Source: Promethearchaeota archaeon (GTDB lineage: Archaea > Asgardarchaeota > Lokiarchaeia > Sigyniarchaeales > SOKP01). Taken from it: a stretch of DNA of 32,435 bases. The stretch is taken from assembly GCA_030615145.1 (NCBI GenBank), contig JAUWZT010000003.1, forward strand, positions 1-32,435. Reading direction: 5' to 3'. Positions 1 to 8,678 of the stretch are shown here, in pieces (positions within the stretch are counted from its first letter, which is position 1; each line of letters starts with the position of its first letter). A program made the position numbers and the translations under genes. Below the pieces are notes generated by a model, which did not search any database, was not told where the DNA came from, and saw only the letters and a program-made list of their open reading frames with translations.

Positions 1-85
1 AAAATTTTCTCTCTGAAATTATATATTTATGTTCTTACTATTTCTATTTTAACAACAAATTTTTTTTTAATCATTAAATCATCGA

Positions 86-1018
86 GTGAAAACCGTTATG
101 ATTAGCAAAACCATTTTACATATGATCCACGACTTAAAAACAGATAAAACTTCTGGAGCGAGTGAGTTAATAGAATTCGCACTTGAAATTTTAGAAGCCT
201 ATCTTCATACTATAAAAGATCCTAATATGGATATAACAGAGGATATATTAGTATTATCTAAAGAACTATTTAACGTTCGCCCAAGTATGGCTCCTATAAT
301 CAATACAATTGGATATTTTATTCATGATTTGGAATTTTTCAGCAAACAAACACTTTTAGAAAAATTTAAGACATTTCCTGCAGAAAGATTAAGGATAGAT
401 GACGCTTTGACTTCCGCGTTTCATTCGTTTTTAGAGAGATTCGAAGGGAAGAAACTAAATGTAATGTTAATCTCTTACAGTACTACAATTATTAAGCATT
501 TGAAAGAAAATACAAAAAACGATTTTACCTTTTACATTTTAGAATCTCGTCCTTTGTTTGAAGGGCGACGTACTGCCGAAATATTGTCTTCTAATTTTGA
601 AACACATTTAATAACAGATTCAGCGATGGGGAAATTCATCAAAAAAGTTGATATCGTTCTTCTCGGAATTGATAGCATACTGCGAGATGGGTCAATAGTA
701 AATAAGATAGGGAGTTATCCTTTAGCATGTATTGCCGCTGCGAATAATAAAGATGTTTACGCAGTTGGGGATTCTTTTAAATATAATTTAAAGAGTCATT
801 ATAACCAGAAAATAATTATTGAGACCAAGCCAATCTACGAAGTATATTCTAAAAAAATTAAAAAAGAATTGTTTAAAGTCCATAATTTTTATTTTGATAT
901 AACCCCATCTAACTATTTTAAAGAAATAATCTCCGATTTAGGAGTATTAACGACGCCAGAGTTTTTGGAGAAGGTCAAAAGTACGCTTCCATTAGAATGG
1001 TTCAAATCATTTCTTTAA
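86..1018 (+). CDS. eIF2B alpha/beta/delta-like (initiation factor 2B / ribose-1,5-bisphosphate isomerase family) protein
   Basis: ORF with family-like segment DSAMGKFIKKVDIVLLGIDSILRDGSIVNKIGSYPLACIAAANNKDVYAVGDSFKYN; GTG start at 86 or ATG at 98. Confidence 0.75.
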   Translation: MKTVMISKTILHMIHDLKTDKTSGASELIEFALEILEAYLHTIKDPNMDITEDILVLSKELFNVRPSMAPIINTIGYFIHDLEFFSKQTLLEKFKTFPAERLRIDDALTSAFHSFLERFEGKKLNVMLISYSTTIIKHLKENTKNDFTFYILESRPLFEGRRTAEILSSNFETHLITDSAMGKFIKKVDIVLLGIDSILRDGSIVNKIGSYPLACIAAANNKDVYAVGDSFKYNLKSHYNQKIIIETKPIYEVYSKKIKKELFKVHNFYFDITPSNYFKEIISDLGVLTTPEFLEKVKSTLPLEWFKSFL

Positions 1019-1101
1019 AATCCAAGTTCTATTTTTTATTTTTAAACATTTTTGGCGGATAACTATAAATATTTTGTACAAAGAATTTAATTTAGGGTAC
1101 T

Positions 1102-2280
1102 ATGTCAATTAATGAAAATTTAGCGTATGAAATAACTAAAAGATTATCATTTCCTCGATTAGTTGGCTCAGAAGGAGAAAAAGAGGCAATCAAAGTAGTT
1201 GTAGACGAGTTTGAAAAGATGGGTTATAATACCGTCAATCGCGAGAAATTTAAAACTTCGCTATACAATTGGAAGAGGATCGAACTTTTATTTTTAATTT
1301 TGGGAATATTATATATCTCTTTAGCGATATCGTATTACAATTTACCAATTTTATCTTTGGTTATCATATCTCTAATTGTAATATGTTTGTTAAAATTAAG
1401 TAAGATTTCTGATTCAAATAGGATAAAATTAATGAAGAATGATAGGTATAATTTCGAAACTGAAAACATTTATGTAAATTTAAAAAGCAAGAATTCTTTG
1501 GCCAATCTTATCTTTATTGCTCACTACGATTCGAAGTCTCAACTTTACTCTTCAAAAGTTAGGATTTATTTAATAATGGCCTCTGTTTTTGGCGGAATAA
1601 TTCTATTAGTTGTATTTTTCGTCTTAAGCGTTTTAAAGATTATTTTTATGTTTAATAATCTCATCTTGAATAACATACTTTTAGGCGTCAGCATAGTAAT
1701 TGGAATATTAGCAATATTAAATTTTTTCAACAAAGTCGGGAATAAATCTCCAGGAGCAACAGATAATGCTACGAGCGTTGGTACAGTTATTGCCCTCTCG
1801 AAATATTTTAAGAACAATCCTTTAGAAAATATTGATTTTACGTTTTTAATTACGGGTTCTGAAGAACTTAACCTAGGTGGAGCGATTGATTTCATCCAGA
1901 AACACAAAAATGAATTAGATAAAGACATAACATATTTTATAAACTATGATCTTGTAGGTGCATATGGCGTGTTAAGAAACGTTACTTCTCACGGAATTCC
2001 GAAGAAAACAACCAGTACAAAATTGAACGAGCTACTTAGGAATAGTAGTAAAGATTTAGGGATTGAAATAAAGGAGATTTATTTTCCTATGGGAGCAGGT
2101 GGAGATCATATGCCCATCGTAAACTTGGGGTATATGGCTTGCGTACTTGGTTCTGCGGGATGCATAAAATATGTCCATTCTAAAAAAGATACGATGAGTT
2201 TAGTTTCTAAAGAGGGTTTAAATAACATTTTGAGTTTATCAATTGAGGTTGCGAATAGGTTAAACAAAGAATTAACTTAA
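1102..2280 (+). CDS. M28-family metallopeptidase with internal transmembrane segments
   Basis: Motifs LIFIAHYDSKSQ, GATDNATSVGTVIALSKYF, TGSEELNLGGA, GGDHMPIVNLGY; hydrophobic stretches between residues ~60-100 and ~155-205. Confidence 0.8.
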   Translation: MSINENLAYEITKRLSFPRLVGSEGEKEAIKVVVDEFEKMGYNTVNREKFKTSLYNWKRIELLFLILGILYISLAISYYNLPILSLVIISLIVICLLKLSKISDSNRIKLMKNDRYNFETENIYVNLKSKNSLANLIFIAHYDSKSQLYSSKVRIYLIMASVFGGIILLVVFFVLSVLKIIFMFNNLILNNILLGVSIVIGILAILNFFNKVGNKSPGATDNATSVGTVIALSKYFKNNPLENIDFTFLITGSEELNLGGAIDFIQKHKNELDKDITYFINYDLVGAYGVLRNVTSHGIPKKTTSTKLNELLRNSSKDLGIEIKEIYFPMGAGGDHMPIVNLGYMACVLGSAGCIKYVHSKKDTMSLVSKEGLNNILSLSIEVANRLNKELT

Positions 2281-2305
2281 ATTGCTTCTTTAATAAATAA
2301 TTTCT

Positions 2306-3658
2306 CTAATCTACTTTTTCTGCCATATAAGATCTCAAAGATATAATCGCTATTGCATACAAAGGAATTACGGATAATTCGATAAATATTGAGATCATGA
2401 AAGGAGCGCTTGGACCTAAATTATCCCAAGCCAGACCTCCTAGAGTTGGGCCTAAAACAGCACCTAATAAGCTTAACCACTGAGCAGCCCCAAAAATTTT
2501 TCCACGGTGGATTTTTGATATTCGACTGAGGACATTTTGTAAAATTAAGTTCCCCCCCCAAGCAAAAGTTGCGTCAAAAAGTAAGATAAAACCAAACATC
2601 AATCCCGATGTAGAATTAATTATAAACCAGGTTACTAACGCCCCTAACCCGCTTACAACAGCAATCCCTAATACGGGATTTACCTTATCAGCAATCTTAC
2701 CTATTTTAGGGGCAAATAATAAAGATAAAACCTGAGCGGGAAAATAAATTAACATTACTAGAATAGGCATCTCAACTTTCAATTCTTCAATCAAATAAAC
2801 TTGAAAGAAGGGATACGCTAAAGATTGATTCATACTACTCACCATAAAGGCAATGGTCAACACGCTGAAACCGAAAAAAAAACCCGTCGCTAAGTTGTTC
2901 TTGGGTTTTATAGAAGAATCTGGTATCACTGGTTCTTTAGAAACAATGATTGGTTCGACTGAGGATGGAAATAAATTGAAAATGTGCTTATCGTATGTAA
3001 GTTCTTCGTCGACTTTACGATGAAAAATTATACCTCCAAGAACATTAGATGCAGCAAACAATATTAGTGGGCTGTAAACCAAAAAAAGATTTTCAGGCGT
3101 AAATATAATTGCTAAACTAAAAATAATAAAACTAATAATTGATCCAAATAGGTTTCCTTTTCCTATCATTCCAGCTCGTTTTCCGAACGCAAAAGAACGA
3201 TTTGATTTATTTGACTTCTCGGAAATTAATGTATCTAATGGTGTCCAAAAAAAACCTACAAAAAACCCTAATACAAACATCCCAATAGCAAATATTAATA
3301 AAGAAGATAATAAAATACCCAGAAACATTAAAATATAGCATACCCCACGCCCAAAACTCCCTATTAGGATTAATAACTTTTTTGAAACTCTGTCAGTTAA
3401 ATAACCAACAATTGGAGCACTGATTAACCCCCCCGTAACTTGTATTGAAAATGTAAGCCCTAACACCGTTCCCGAAGCCCCTAATAATTGGACTGTGACG
3501 TACGGGATCAAAAATGAGAAAAAAAAGAATCCCATGCTGTTCCAAAAGATAATTCGGATCATAGGATCGAAATCTGGAGTAATCTTCATTGCGTTTGCGT
3601 TTGTATCTGGCGTACTTTCAGAATCAAAAAGATTACCGTTATCAGTATTGTGCGACAA
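2306..3658 (-). CDS. MFS transporter
   Basis: About 12 hydrophobic segments; MFS-like GYLTDRVSKKLLILIG loop. Confidence 0.8.
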   Translation of the reverse strand: MSHNTDNGNLFDSESTPDTNANAMKITPDFDPMIRIIFWNSMGFFFFSFLIPYVTVQLLGASGTVLGLTFSIQVTGGLISAPIVGYLTDRVSKKLLILIGSFGRGVCYILMFLGILLSSLLIFAIGMFVLGFFVGFFWTPLDTLISEKSNKSNRSFAFGKRAGMIGKGNLFGSIISFIIFSLAIIFTPENLFLVYSPLILFAASNVLGGIIFHRKVDEELTYDKHIFNLFPSSVEPIIVSKEPVIPDSSIKPKNNLATGFFFGFSVLTIAFMVSSMNQSLAYPFFQVYLIEELKVEMPILVMLIYFPAQVLSLLFAPKIGKIADKVNPVLGIAVVSGLGALVTWFIINSTSGLMFGFILLFDATFAWGGNLILQNVLSRISKIHRGKIFGAAQWLSLLGAVLGPTLGGLAWDNLGPSAPFMISIFIELSVIPLYAIAIISLRSYMAEKVD

Positions 3659-3721
3659 TTAGAAAAGCTCCCTTAAAACTATTATATGTATTAAAAATCC
3701 ATTTCCTAAAAAGTTCGTTAT

Positions 3722-3789
3722 TTTAAGTTTTAACTTAAATTTATTGAATAAATGGATAAAACTTAATTTTTTAAGAAGATTTTTCTTAA
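3722..3789. promoter_or_regulatory. Candidate operator region upstream of the por operon: inverted repeats TTTAAGTT-TT-AACTTAAA (3722-3739) and TTAAGAA-gattt-TTCTTAA (3771-3789)
   Basis: Perfect inverted repeats read directly; five TTAAG/CTTAA half-sites in about 70 bp in the divergent MFS/por intergenic region. Confidence 0.3.
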
Positions 3790-3833
3790 TACAACTTATC
3801 AATTAGAAAATAAAAATAAATTTTTAGAGAAAA

Positions 3834-4832
3834 ATGTTAACTCCAGAACACGTTAAAGAAATTTTAAAGGATTACACCGTAAATCTTCGATTCCACGCAC
3901 GCGGGGGGCAAGGAGGCGTTACTGCTTCTAACCTGTGCGTCGAAGCTTTTTATGGCTATGGCGTCTGTCAACCGAGATTTGGAGCAGAACGAATGGGGAG
4001 TCCAACTGAAAGCTATGTAAGGCTTTCTGCGAACTCAGATTTAGTAAGGTCAAATGAACAAGTGTATGGCCCTCATTTCGTATCTGTGTTAGATGAATCG
4101 TTACTCTCAGAAGTAGATGTAACCGCTGGCGTACCGAAAGGTGGTTGGTTGATAGTAAATACAGTAGCGGACCAACTAACCATTCAAGAAGCTGTAAAGA
4201 GAAAAGACATAAACATTGCTACTATAGATGCGACCCGAATTGCTCTAGATGTTTTAGGTCGAAACATTACAAATACTATAATATTAGGTGCTTTAATAAG
4301 AATCTCCCACCTCTTTACTCTCGAAGAATTATCTAATGCAATCATGAAGCGATTCAAAGGAGCTATAGCTGGAAAAAATATCGAAGCAATAAAGCAAGCA
4401 ATTGAAGAAACTTGCATATTTGACATCGGAGTCGACCCAGATTTTACGGTTGACACTAAAGTACCGTGGCAACAAATAGATTTAGGCTTACCTGGATATA
4501 AGGAATTAGATAAAGCGGGTGTTTGGTATTGCGACGAAGAAGTAATCCCTGTTGGAAGCGATCAAGTGAATACTGGTTCATGGGGCGAATGGGATGTGAT
4601 TTGGGATGCGGAAACATGTACAAATTGCGCTCAATGTTGGTTCATTTGCCCTGATTTTGCCATTCTTAGAGAGAAAAGGGAAGACGGCAAATATCATATG
4701 ATTGGAATTGATAGACTTCATTGCAAATCATGTTTAAATTGTCTAAATATATGCCCTGTTCAAGCAATAAGTAAAAAATTAAAGCAAGGACCGGCTGCTT
4801 GTGCAGTACCGGAAGAAAGTGGAGGTAATTAA
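3834..4832 (+). CDS. 2-oxoacid (pyruvate-type):ferredoxin oxidoreductase, fused gamma-delta subunit
   Basis: Gamma domain FHARGGQGGVTASNLCVEAF; C-terminal 2x[4Fe-4S] delta domain CTNCAQCWFICPD ... CKSCLNCLNICPV. Confidence 0.9.
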   Translation: MLTPEHVKEILKDYTVNLRFHARGGQGGVTASNLCVEAFYGYGVCQPRFGAERMGSPTESYVRLSANSDLVRSNEQVYGPHFVSVLDESLLSEVDVTAGVPKGGWLIVNTVADQLTIQEAVKRKDINIATIDATRIALDVLGRNITNTIILGALIRISHLFTLEELSNAIMKRFKGAIAGKNIEAIKQAIEETCIFDIGVDPDFTVDTKVPWQQIDLGLPGYKELDKAGVWYCDEEVIPVGSDQVNTGSWGEWDVIWDAETCTNCAQCWFICPDFAILREKREDGKYHMIGIDRLHCKSCLNCLNICPVQAISKKLKQGPAACAVPEESGGN

Positions 4833-4833
4833 A

Positions 4834-6057
4834 ATGTCAGTAGAACCAATGAAATTATTTTTCAAAGAGATTAAAGAGCCCGTCGAGACGGCAATGATTG
4901 GGAATTACGCTGTGGCCGGAGGAGTTACCCAAACGGACCCTGATGTAATTTGTGCTTTTCCTATTACCCCTCAAACTCAATCCGTTGAGGGTTTATCTGA
5001 TGTCGTTCATCAAGGAAGATTAAAAGCAGCCTTCGTCAATGTCGAATCCGAATTAGCAGCTATTAGTTATTCAACGGCAGCTTGCGCTGCAGGTGCCAGA
5101 ACCTTTACTGCTACAGCATCACAAGGCTATTTATTAATGTCAGAAGCCTTGCCTATGGCAGTTGGTTGGCGTGTCCCGTTAACGATGATGATTTCAGCGA
5201 GAGCTTTTAATGCTCCTAATCTTTCTATATGGAACAGTTGGGAATATGTGTTAACTGATTACGGTTGGAACTGTGTAGTATCGGAGAATGTTCAAGAAAC
5301 CTACGATGCAGCAATTTTGTCAGTTATAATGTCAGACAATTCTTTGTTTCCAACTATGTTTGTACACGACGGTTTTATTATTTCTCATTCCGTTCAGAAA
5401 TTATGGTTAATTCCAGACGAGGTTGTACGGAAATTAACACCAAAAAAACCTCGCCACACAATCTCAACTGAGCGTCCTGGTGTATGGGGAGGGATTGTAA
5501 CTCCAAGCTTTTTCATGGAAGGAAGGAAGAATCTTGATGAAGCGAAAAAACCCGTGTTAGATATAATGAAAAAGGCGTTCGAAGAATTCGGAAAAGCGAC
5601 TGGGCGTCATTATAACTTAATTGAAACCTACAACTTAGACAACTCTTCAAAGACTGCGTTTATTACTATGGGATCGATGTGTGGAAACATCATTAGTTGG
5701 ATGACTAAAAACAAGGACATAGGATTGATAAAAATCAGAGCATACAGACCTTTTCCTTACGAGGAATTACAAAAGATTGTCCAAGAGCATAACATCGAAA
5801 AACTAATTATTCTAGAAAAATCAGATTCGCTAAATAATCTTTTACCACCATTTGCCACTTCAATAGCTACGGCGTTGTATCCGCTTAAAACTCTATTTAG
5901 ATGCTATATTGTAGGCTTAGGTGGACGAGATGTTACTCGAGATGAGTTCGCGGTTGTAAAGAAGAAAATGGAATCTGTTAACGATATGAAAGGGCAGCTC
6001 TATAGTTACCTTGGCGTACGGGAGACCAAAGATAAAATCTATGAGGTGAACAGATAG
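4834..6057 (+). CDS. porA: 2-oxoacid:ferredoxin oxidoreductase alpha subunit
   Basis: GNYAVAGGVTQTDPDVICAFPITPQTQSVEGL, NVESELAAIS, GARTFTATASQG; C-terminal domain AFITMGSMCGNI...VGLGGRDVT. ATG at 4834 preceded by GGAGGT is preferred over GTG at 4801. Confidence 0.9.
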   Translation: MSVEPMKLFFKEIKEPVETAMIGNYAVAGGVTQTDPDVICAFPITPQTQSVEGLSDVVHQGRLKAAFVNVESELAAISYSTAACAAGARTFTATASQGYLLMSEALPMAVGWRVPLTMMISARAFNAPNLSIWNSWEYVLTDYGWNCVVSENVQETYDAAILSVIMSDNSLFPTMFVHDGFIISHSVQKLWLIPDEVVRKLTPKKPRHTISTERPGVWGGIVTPSFFMEGRKNLDEAKKPVLDIMKKAFEEFGKATGRHYNLIETYNLDNSSKTAFITMGSMCGNIISWMTKNKDIGLIKIRAYRPFPYEELQKIVQEHNIEKLIILEKSDSLNNLLPPFATSIATALYPLKTLFRCYIVGLGGRDVTRDEFAVVKKKMESVNDMKGQLYSYLGVRETKDKIYEVNR

Positions 6058-7146
6058 ATGTCAAAACCAGAAAGAAATATAATTAAATTTGAAGATATAT
6101 TAGCTAGAGATGGAAAATGTAATGTTTTATTTTTAAACTACGATAACGAAGCTTTTATGAACACAGGGATTCAAGAATCAGGCGCTACGCCACCGCACGC
6201 TTCGACAACCACCGGACCCGGTGGAGAAAAAATTCCCGGAAAAGTTGGTGTAAAACAAGATTTAGTTACTCCTTTTGCTTTTTACGGGACAAAATCGTTA
6301 TTTTTAGCAACGGCAAACCCCGCTTATCCAGCAGATTTTATGGGAAAAGTTGCTGATGCGTTAAAGTCAAACGGGTCTGCTTTCATTCAAACATTAGCTG
6401 ATTGCATGAGGGGATGGCGACATCCTGCCGAAGACGCCGTGAAAATCTCAAAACTAGCTACTGATTGCGGTTATTGGCCTCTTTACACTATAAGAGTAAA
6501 AGAAGGCATTCCAACATTTTCTTATTATCGTGGATTAGATATAGATAAGGAAAAATTTGTAGAATACTTAAAATCTATGGGCCGGTTTAGACATCTCTTT
6601 AAGCCACAGTTCTTGGAAAAAGAAATTGATGAAATAATTTACTATACTGAACAACGTAACCTTAAATTAAAAGGACTTATTGAACAGTTTGGAGCCGAAA
6701 AGCCAATAGACTTTTATCAAGTAAATCGAAGAACTTTAGAACCTCAAACTCACTTACATCCTGGCCACGGATTATGCCCTGGTTGTGGCGCTGGAATGGT
6801 TTTGAATCAGATGGCTACAGCAGCTACAGCAGTCGCGGGTAACAACATTATTTACGTGAATAATACGAGTTGCAGTGAAGTATCGACAGCGAAAGATTTT
6901 GTAACTTCTTGGAAAGTTCCTTGGGTTCACCACTTATTTGAAAGTGGAGCTACTATAGCTGAAGGAATAAGCACAACTTACAAAATTCTTAAATCTAAAG
7001 GTTTGTTCAATGGAGAGGTGCCGTATGTTATTCACATTGCCGGCGACGGTTCTACATACGATATTGGATTTCAATTCCTTAAAGCAGCCCTTATCCGAAC
7101 AAGCTCTTTCGTTGAAATGAATGAATATTTAACTAATCAGAAATAA
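6058..7146 (+). CDS. porB: 2-oxoacid:ferredoxin oxidoreductase beta subunit in circularly permuted order (canonical C-half, then linker, then canonical N-half)
   Basis: aa 21-180 CNVLFLNYDNEAFMNTG...LADCMRGW...EYLKSMGRFRHL, then aa 235-346 PGHGLCPGCGAG...TSCSEVSTAKDFVTSWKVPWVH...GDGSTYDIGFQFLKAALIR. ATG directly follows the alpha stop codon; intact ORF. Confidence 0.88.
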   Translation: MSKPERNIIKFEDILARDGKCNVLFLNYDNEAFMNTGIQESGATPPHASTTTGPGGEKIPGKVGVKQDLVTPFAFYGTKSLFLATANPAYPADFMGKVADALKSNGSAFIQTLADCMRGWRHPAEDAVKISKLATDCGYWPLYTIRVKEGIPTFSYYRGLDIDKEKFVEYLKSMGRFRHLFKPQFLEKEIDEIIYYTEQRNLKLKGLIEQFGAEKPIDFYQVNRRTLEPQTHLHPGHGLCPGCGAGMVLNQMATAATAVAGNNIIYVNNTSCSEVSTAKDFVTSWKVPWVHHLFESGATIAEGISTTYKILKSKGLFNGEVPYVIHIAGDGSTYDIGFQFLKAALIRTSSFVEMNEYLTNQK

Positions 7147-7172
7147 TTTTATTTTACTTTATTTTTTTTTGA
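7147..7172 (+). terminator. Possible poly-T archaeal terminator after the por operon
   Basis: T-rich tract TTTTATTTTACTTTATTTTTTTTTG directly after the beta stop codon. Confidence 0.35.
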
Positions 7173-7228
7173 AATTATTATAGTGGAATACAATTTTTTA
7201 CATATAGTGCATTTATTAGAGTAATATC

Positions 7229-8512
7229 ATGTTTAAAATGAGTTTACAAGAGTGTTTGGCAAGGCGTAAAGATTGCTCTGGTGAGGGTCGTATTTTACAC
7301 TTATCTGTAGTTGAAGAGATTTGTAACTCTACACTTCAAGCGGCACCTTCAAATTCTCTATTTGTTGTATTACCGGATGGGGAGGATTACACTGGAGGGG
7401 CGTATAAATATAATAGCGATGGTTTGGTTCGATTAACTGATAAAGAAAAAACAAAATTTACCATGGAACTTTATCCTGAATTGTTTTGGAAGGAATCTAT
7501 TGAATTTGAGGATTTGATTCGGGTAGGGATTACATGGCAATATCTCTCATTAAAAGTGGATAGTATAGGGCTTGGTGTATCACAACGAGCAAGAGCGCCT
7601 AAAAAATATAATAAACTCGTCAACAATTTAACGAATCAAAATTATACCTTCTTATATTCGGTAGCAGTTCGAGAGAGAGATAGGGCAGCATTAGTAGAAG
7701 ATACTTCAGAACCTCTTCAAAAAAAAGCAGAGGAGGATACAATTTTACTCGACACTCCAGCTTGCTACAAGGACCGCGCAATCTATGAGAATAAGTATAA
7801 AGGTATTCCACTAGACGATGCTATTTTTAATCGGGTTGATGAAAAGACACCAAACCATACAAATTTACACCAAATCTCTCAACTGCTCTGGGCTTGTCAA
7901 GGAGAAAACGATCATACGACTCATGGAAACCGTGATGCTTTAGAGAAAAATGGATACGGTCGTGTGCATGCATCGGGATGTGCTGGATATGCAGTGTATC
8001 CAATATTATATGTAAATGATCTTGCTAATGTCCCTAATGGATCATATCTTTATAATCCCGTCGGATATTCTGCGTTAAATAGATGGATTAAGGTTGATGG
8101 AACCATAAGATACGACCATTTTATAAAAAAATTTAGCTCTGAGACTTTTAGCGCTGAGATTGAAAAGGAGTTTGAGATTAATTTCTCTAATTATGCCATA
8201 TTATTATGTGTTGATCGAAAAAAGCCTTGCGCGGGATTAATGCACAGAGTTATGAACCTTAAGTATTGGGCCGAAGTTGAGGCGGGAATGGCGTTAGCAG
8301 GTTTACAATTACAAGCAAATGCTTTAGGTTTGAAATGGCAAAAGAAAATATTGTCAAATCCAGATGATCCAAAATATAGAACATTGTTCAATCTCGATTC
8401 TGCTGAACAATCGATAAATAGTGTGGCAAAAAATTTAGTAAATCGTGCAAATAATGAGCGGGTGTCCCTTGAAGGAAGTTTGATACCAACTGTGCTATTT
8501 CATTTAATATAA
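7229..8512 (+). CDS. Nitroreductase/SagB-like flavoprotein, divergent
   Basis: TNLHQISQLLWACQGENDH...GRVHASGCAGYAVYPILYVN resembles SagB-type LSQLLWAAQG...R..PSAGALYP; YWAEVEAGMALAGLQLQANALGL resembles the nitroreductase helix. Confidence 0.6.
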   Translation: MFKMSLQECLARRKDCSGEGRILHLSVVEEICNSTLQAAPSNSLFVVLPDGEDYTGGAYKYNSDGLVRLTDKEKTKFTMELYPELFWKESIEFEDLIRVGITWQYLSLKVDSIGLGVSQRARAPKKYNKLVNNLTNQNYTFLYSVAVRERDRAALVEDTSEPLQKKAEEDTILLDTPACYKDRAIYENKYKGIPLDDAIFNRVDEKTPNHTNLHQISQLLWACQGENDHTTHGNRDALEKNGYGRVHASGCAGYAVYPILYVNDLANVPNGSYLYNPVGYSALNRWIKVDGTIRYDHFIKKFSSETFSAEIEKEFEINFSNYAILLCVDRKKPCAGLMHRVMNLKYWAEVEAGMALAGLQLQANALGLKWQKKILSNPDDPKYRTLFNLDSAEQSINSVAKNLVNRANNERVSLEGSLIPTVLFHLI

Positions 8513-8625
8513 TTTAAAACTTTTTTTGGATAATAATAGCTTAGAACAGGACGATCGATGATTTCGTGATCCCACCACGCATTCATTCGCTCCTTTGCTT
8601 TATCAGAGTCCTCTTTATATCCCAT
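8500..8625 (-). pseudogene. 5' remnant of a UroD-like gene, paralogous to the start of the 12310..13566 gene
   Basis: Reverse strand reads MGYKEDSDKAKERMNAWWDHEIIDRPVLSYYYPKKVLNYIK*, versus MEYKEDIDEAKERMRAWWDREIIDRPVFSYYFPKKRGKLG of the intact gene; upstream AAAGATTAATTT is also shared. Confidence 0.85.
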
Positions 8626-8678
8626 AAAAATAATATTAAAGCAAGATAAATTAATCTTTTCTAAAACTAGGAAATAAT

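Noticed and set aside
1566-1928. Antisense ORF of 120 aa
   Set aside because: Lies wholly inside the M28 peptidase on the opposite strand; no recognisable family; typical shadow ORF.
4145-4456. Small ORFs on both strands inside the gamma-delta gene
   Set aside because: Overlap a strongly supported coding frame; no independent support.
6058-7146. Assembly chimera or frameshift as explanation for the PorB order
   Set aside because: Provisionally rejected: the ATG directly abuts the alpha stop codon, one uninterrupted frame spans both halves, a unique linker joins them, and all cofactor residues remain. Reads are still needed to exclude it.
7099-7146. Possible vestigial duplication: C-terminal tail SSFVEMNEYLTNQK resembling NYDNEAFMNTGIQ
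   Set aside because: Similarity is only a few residues and not convincing at nucleotide level; cannot be claimed as a duplication scar.
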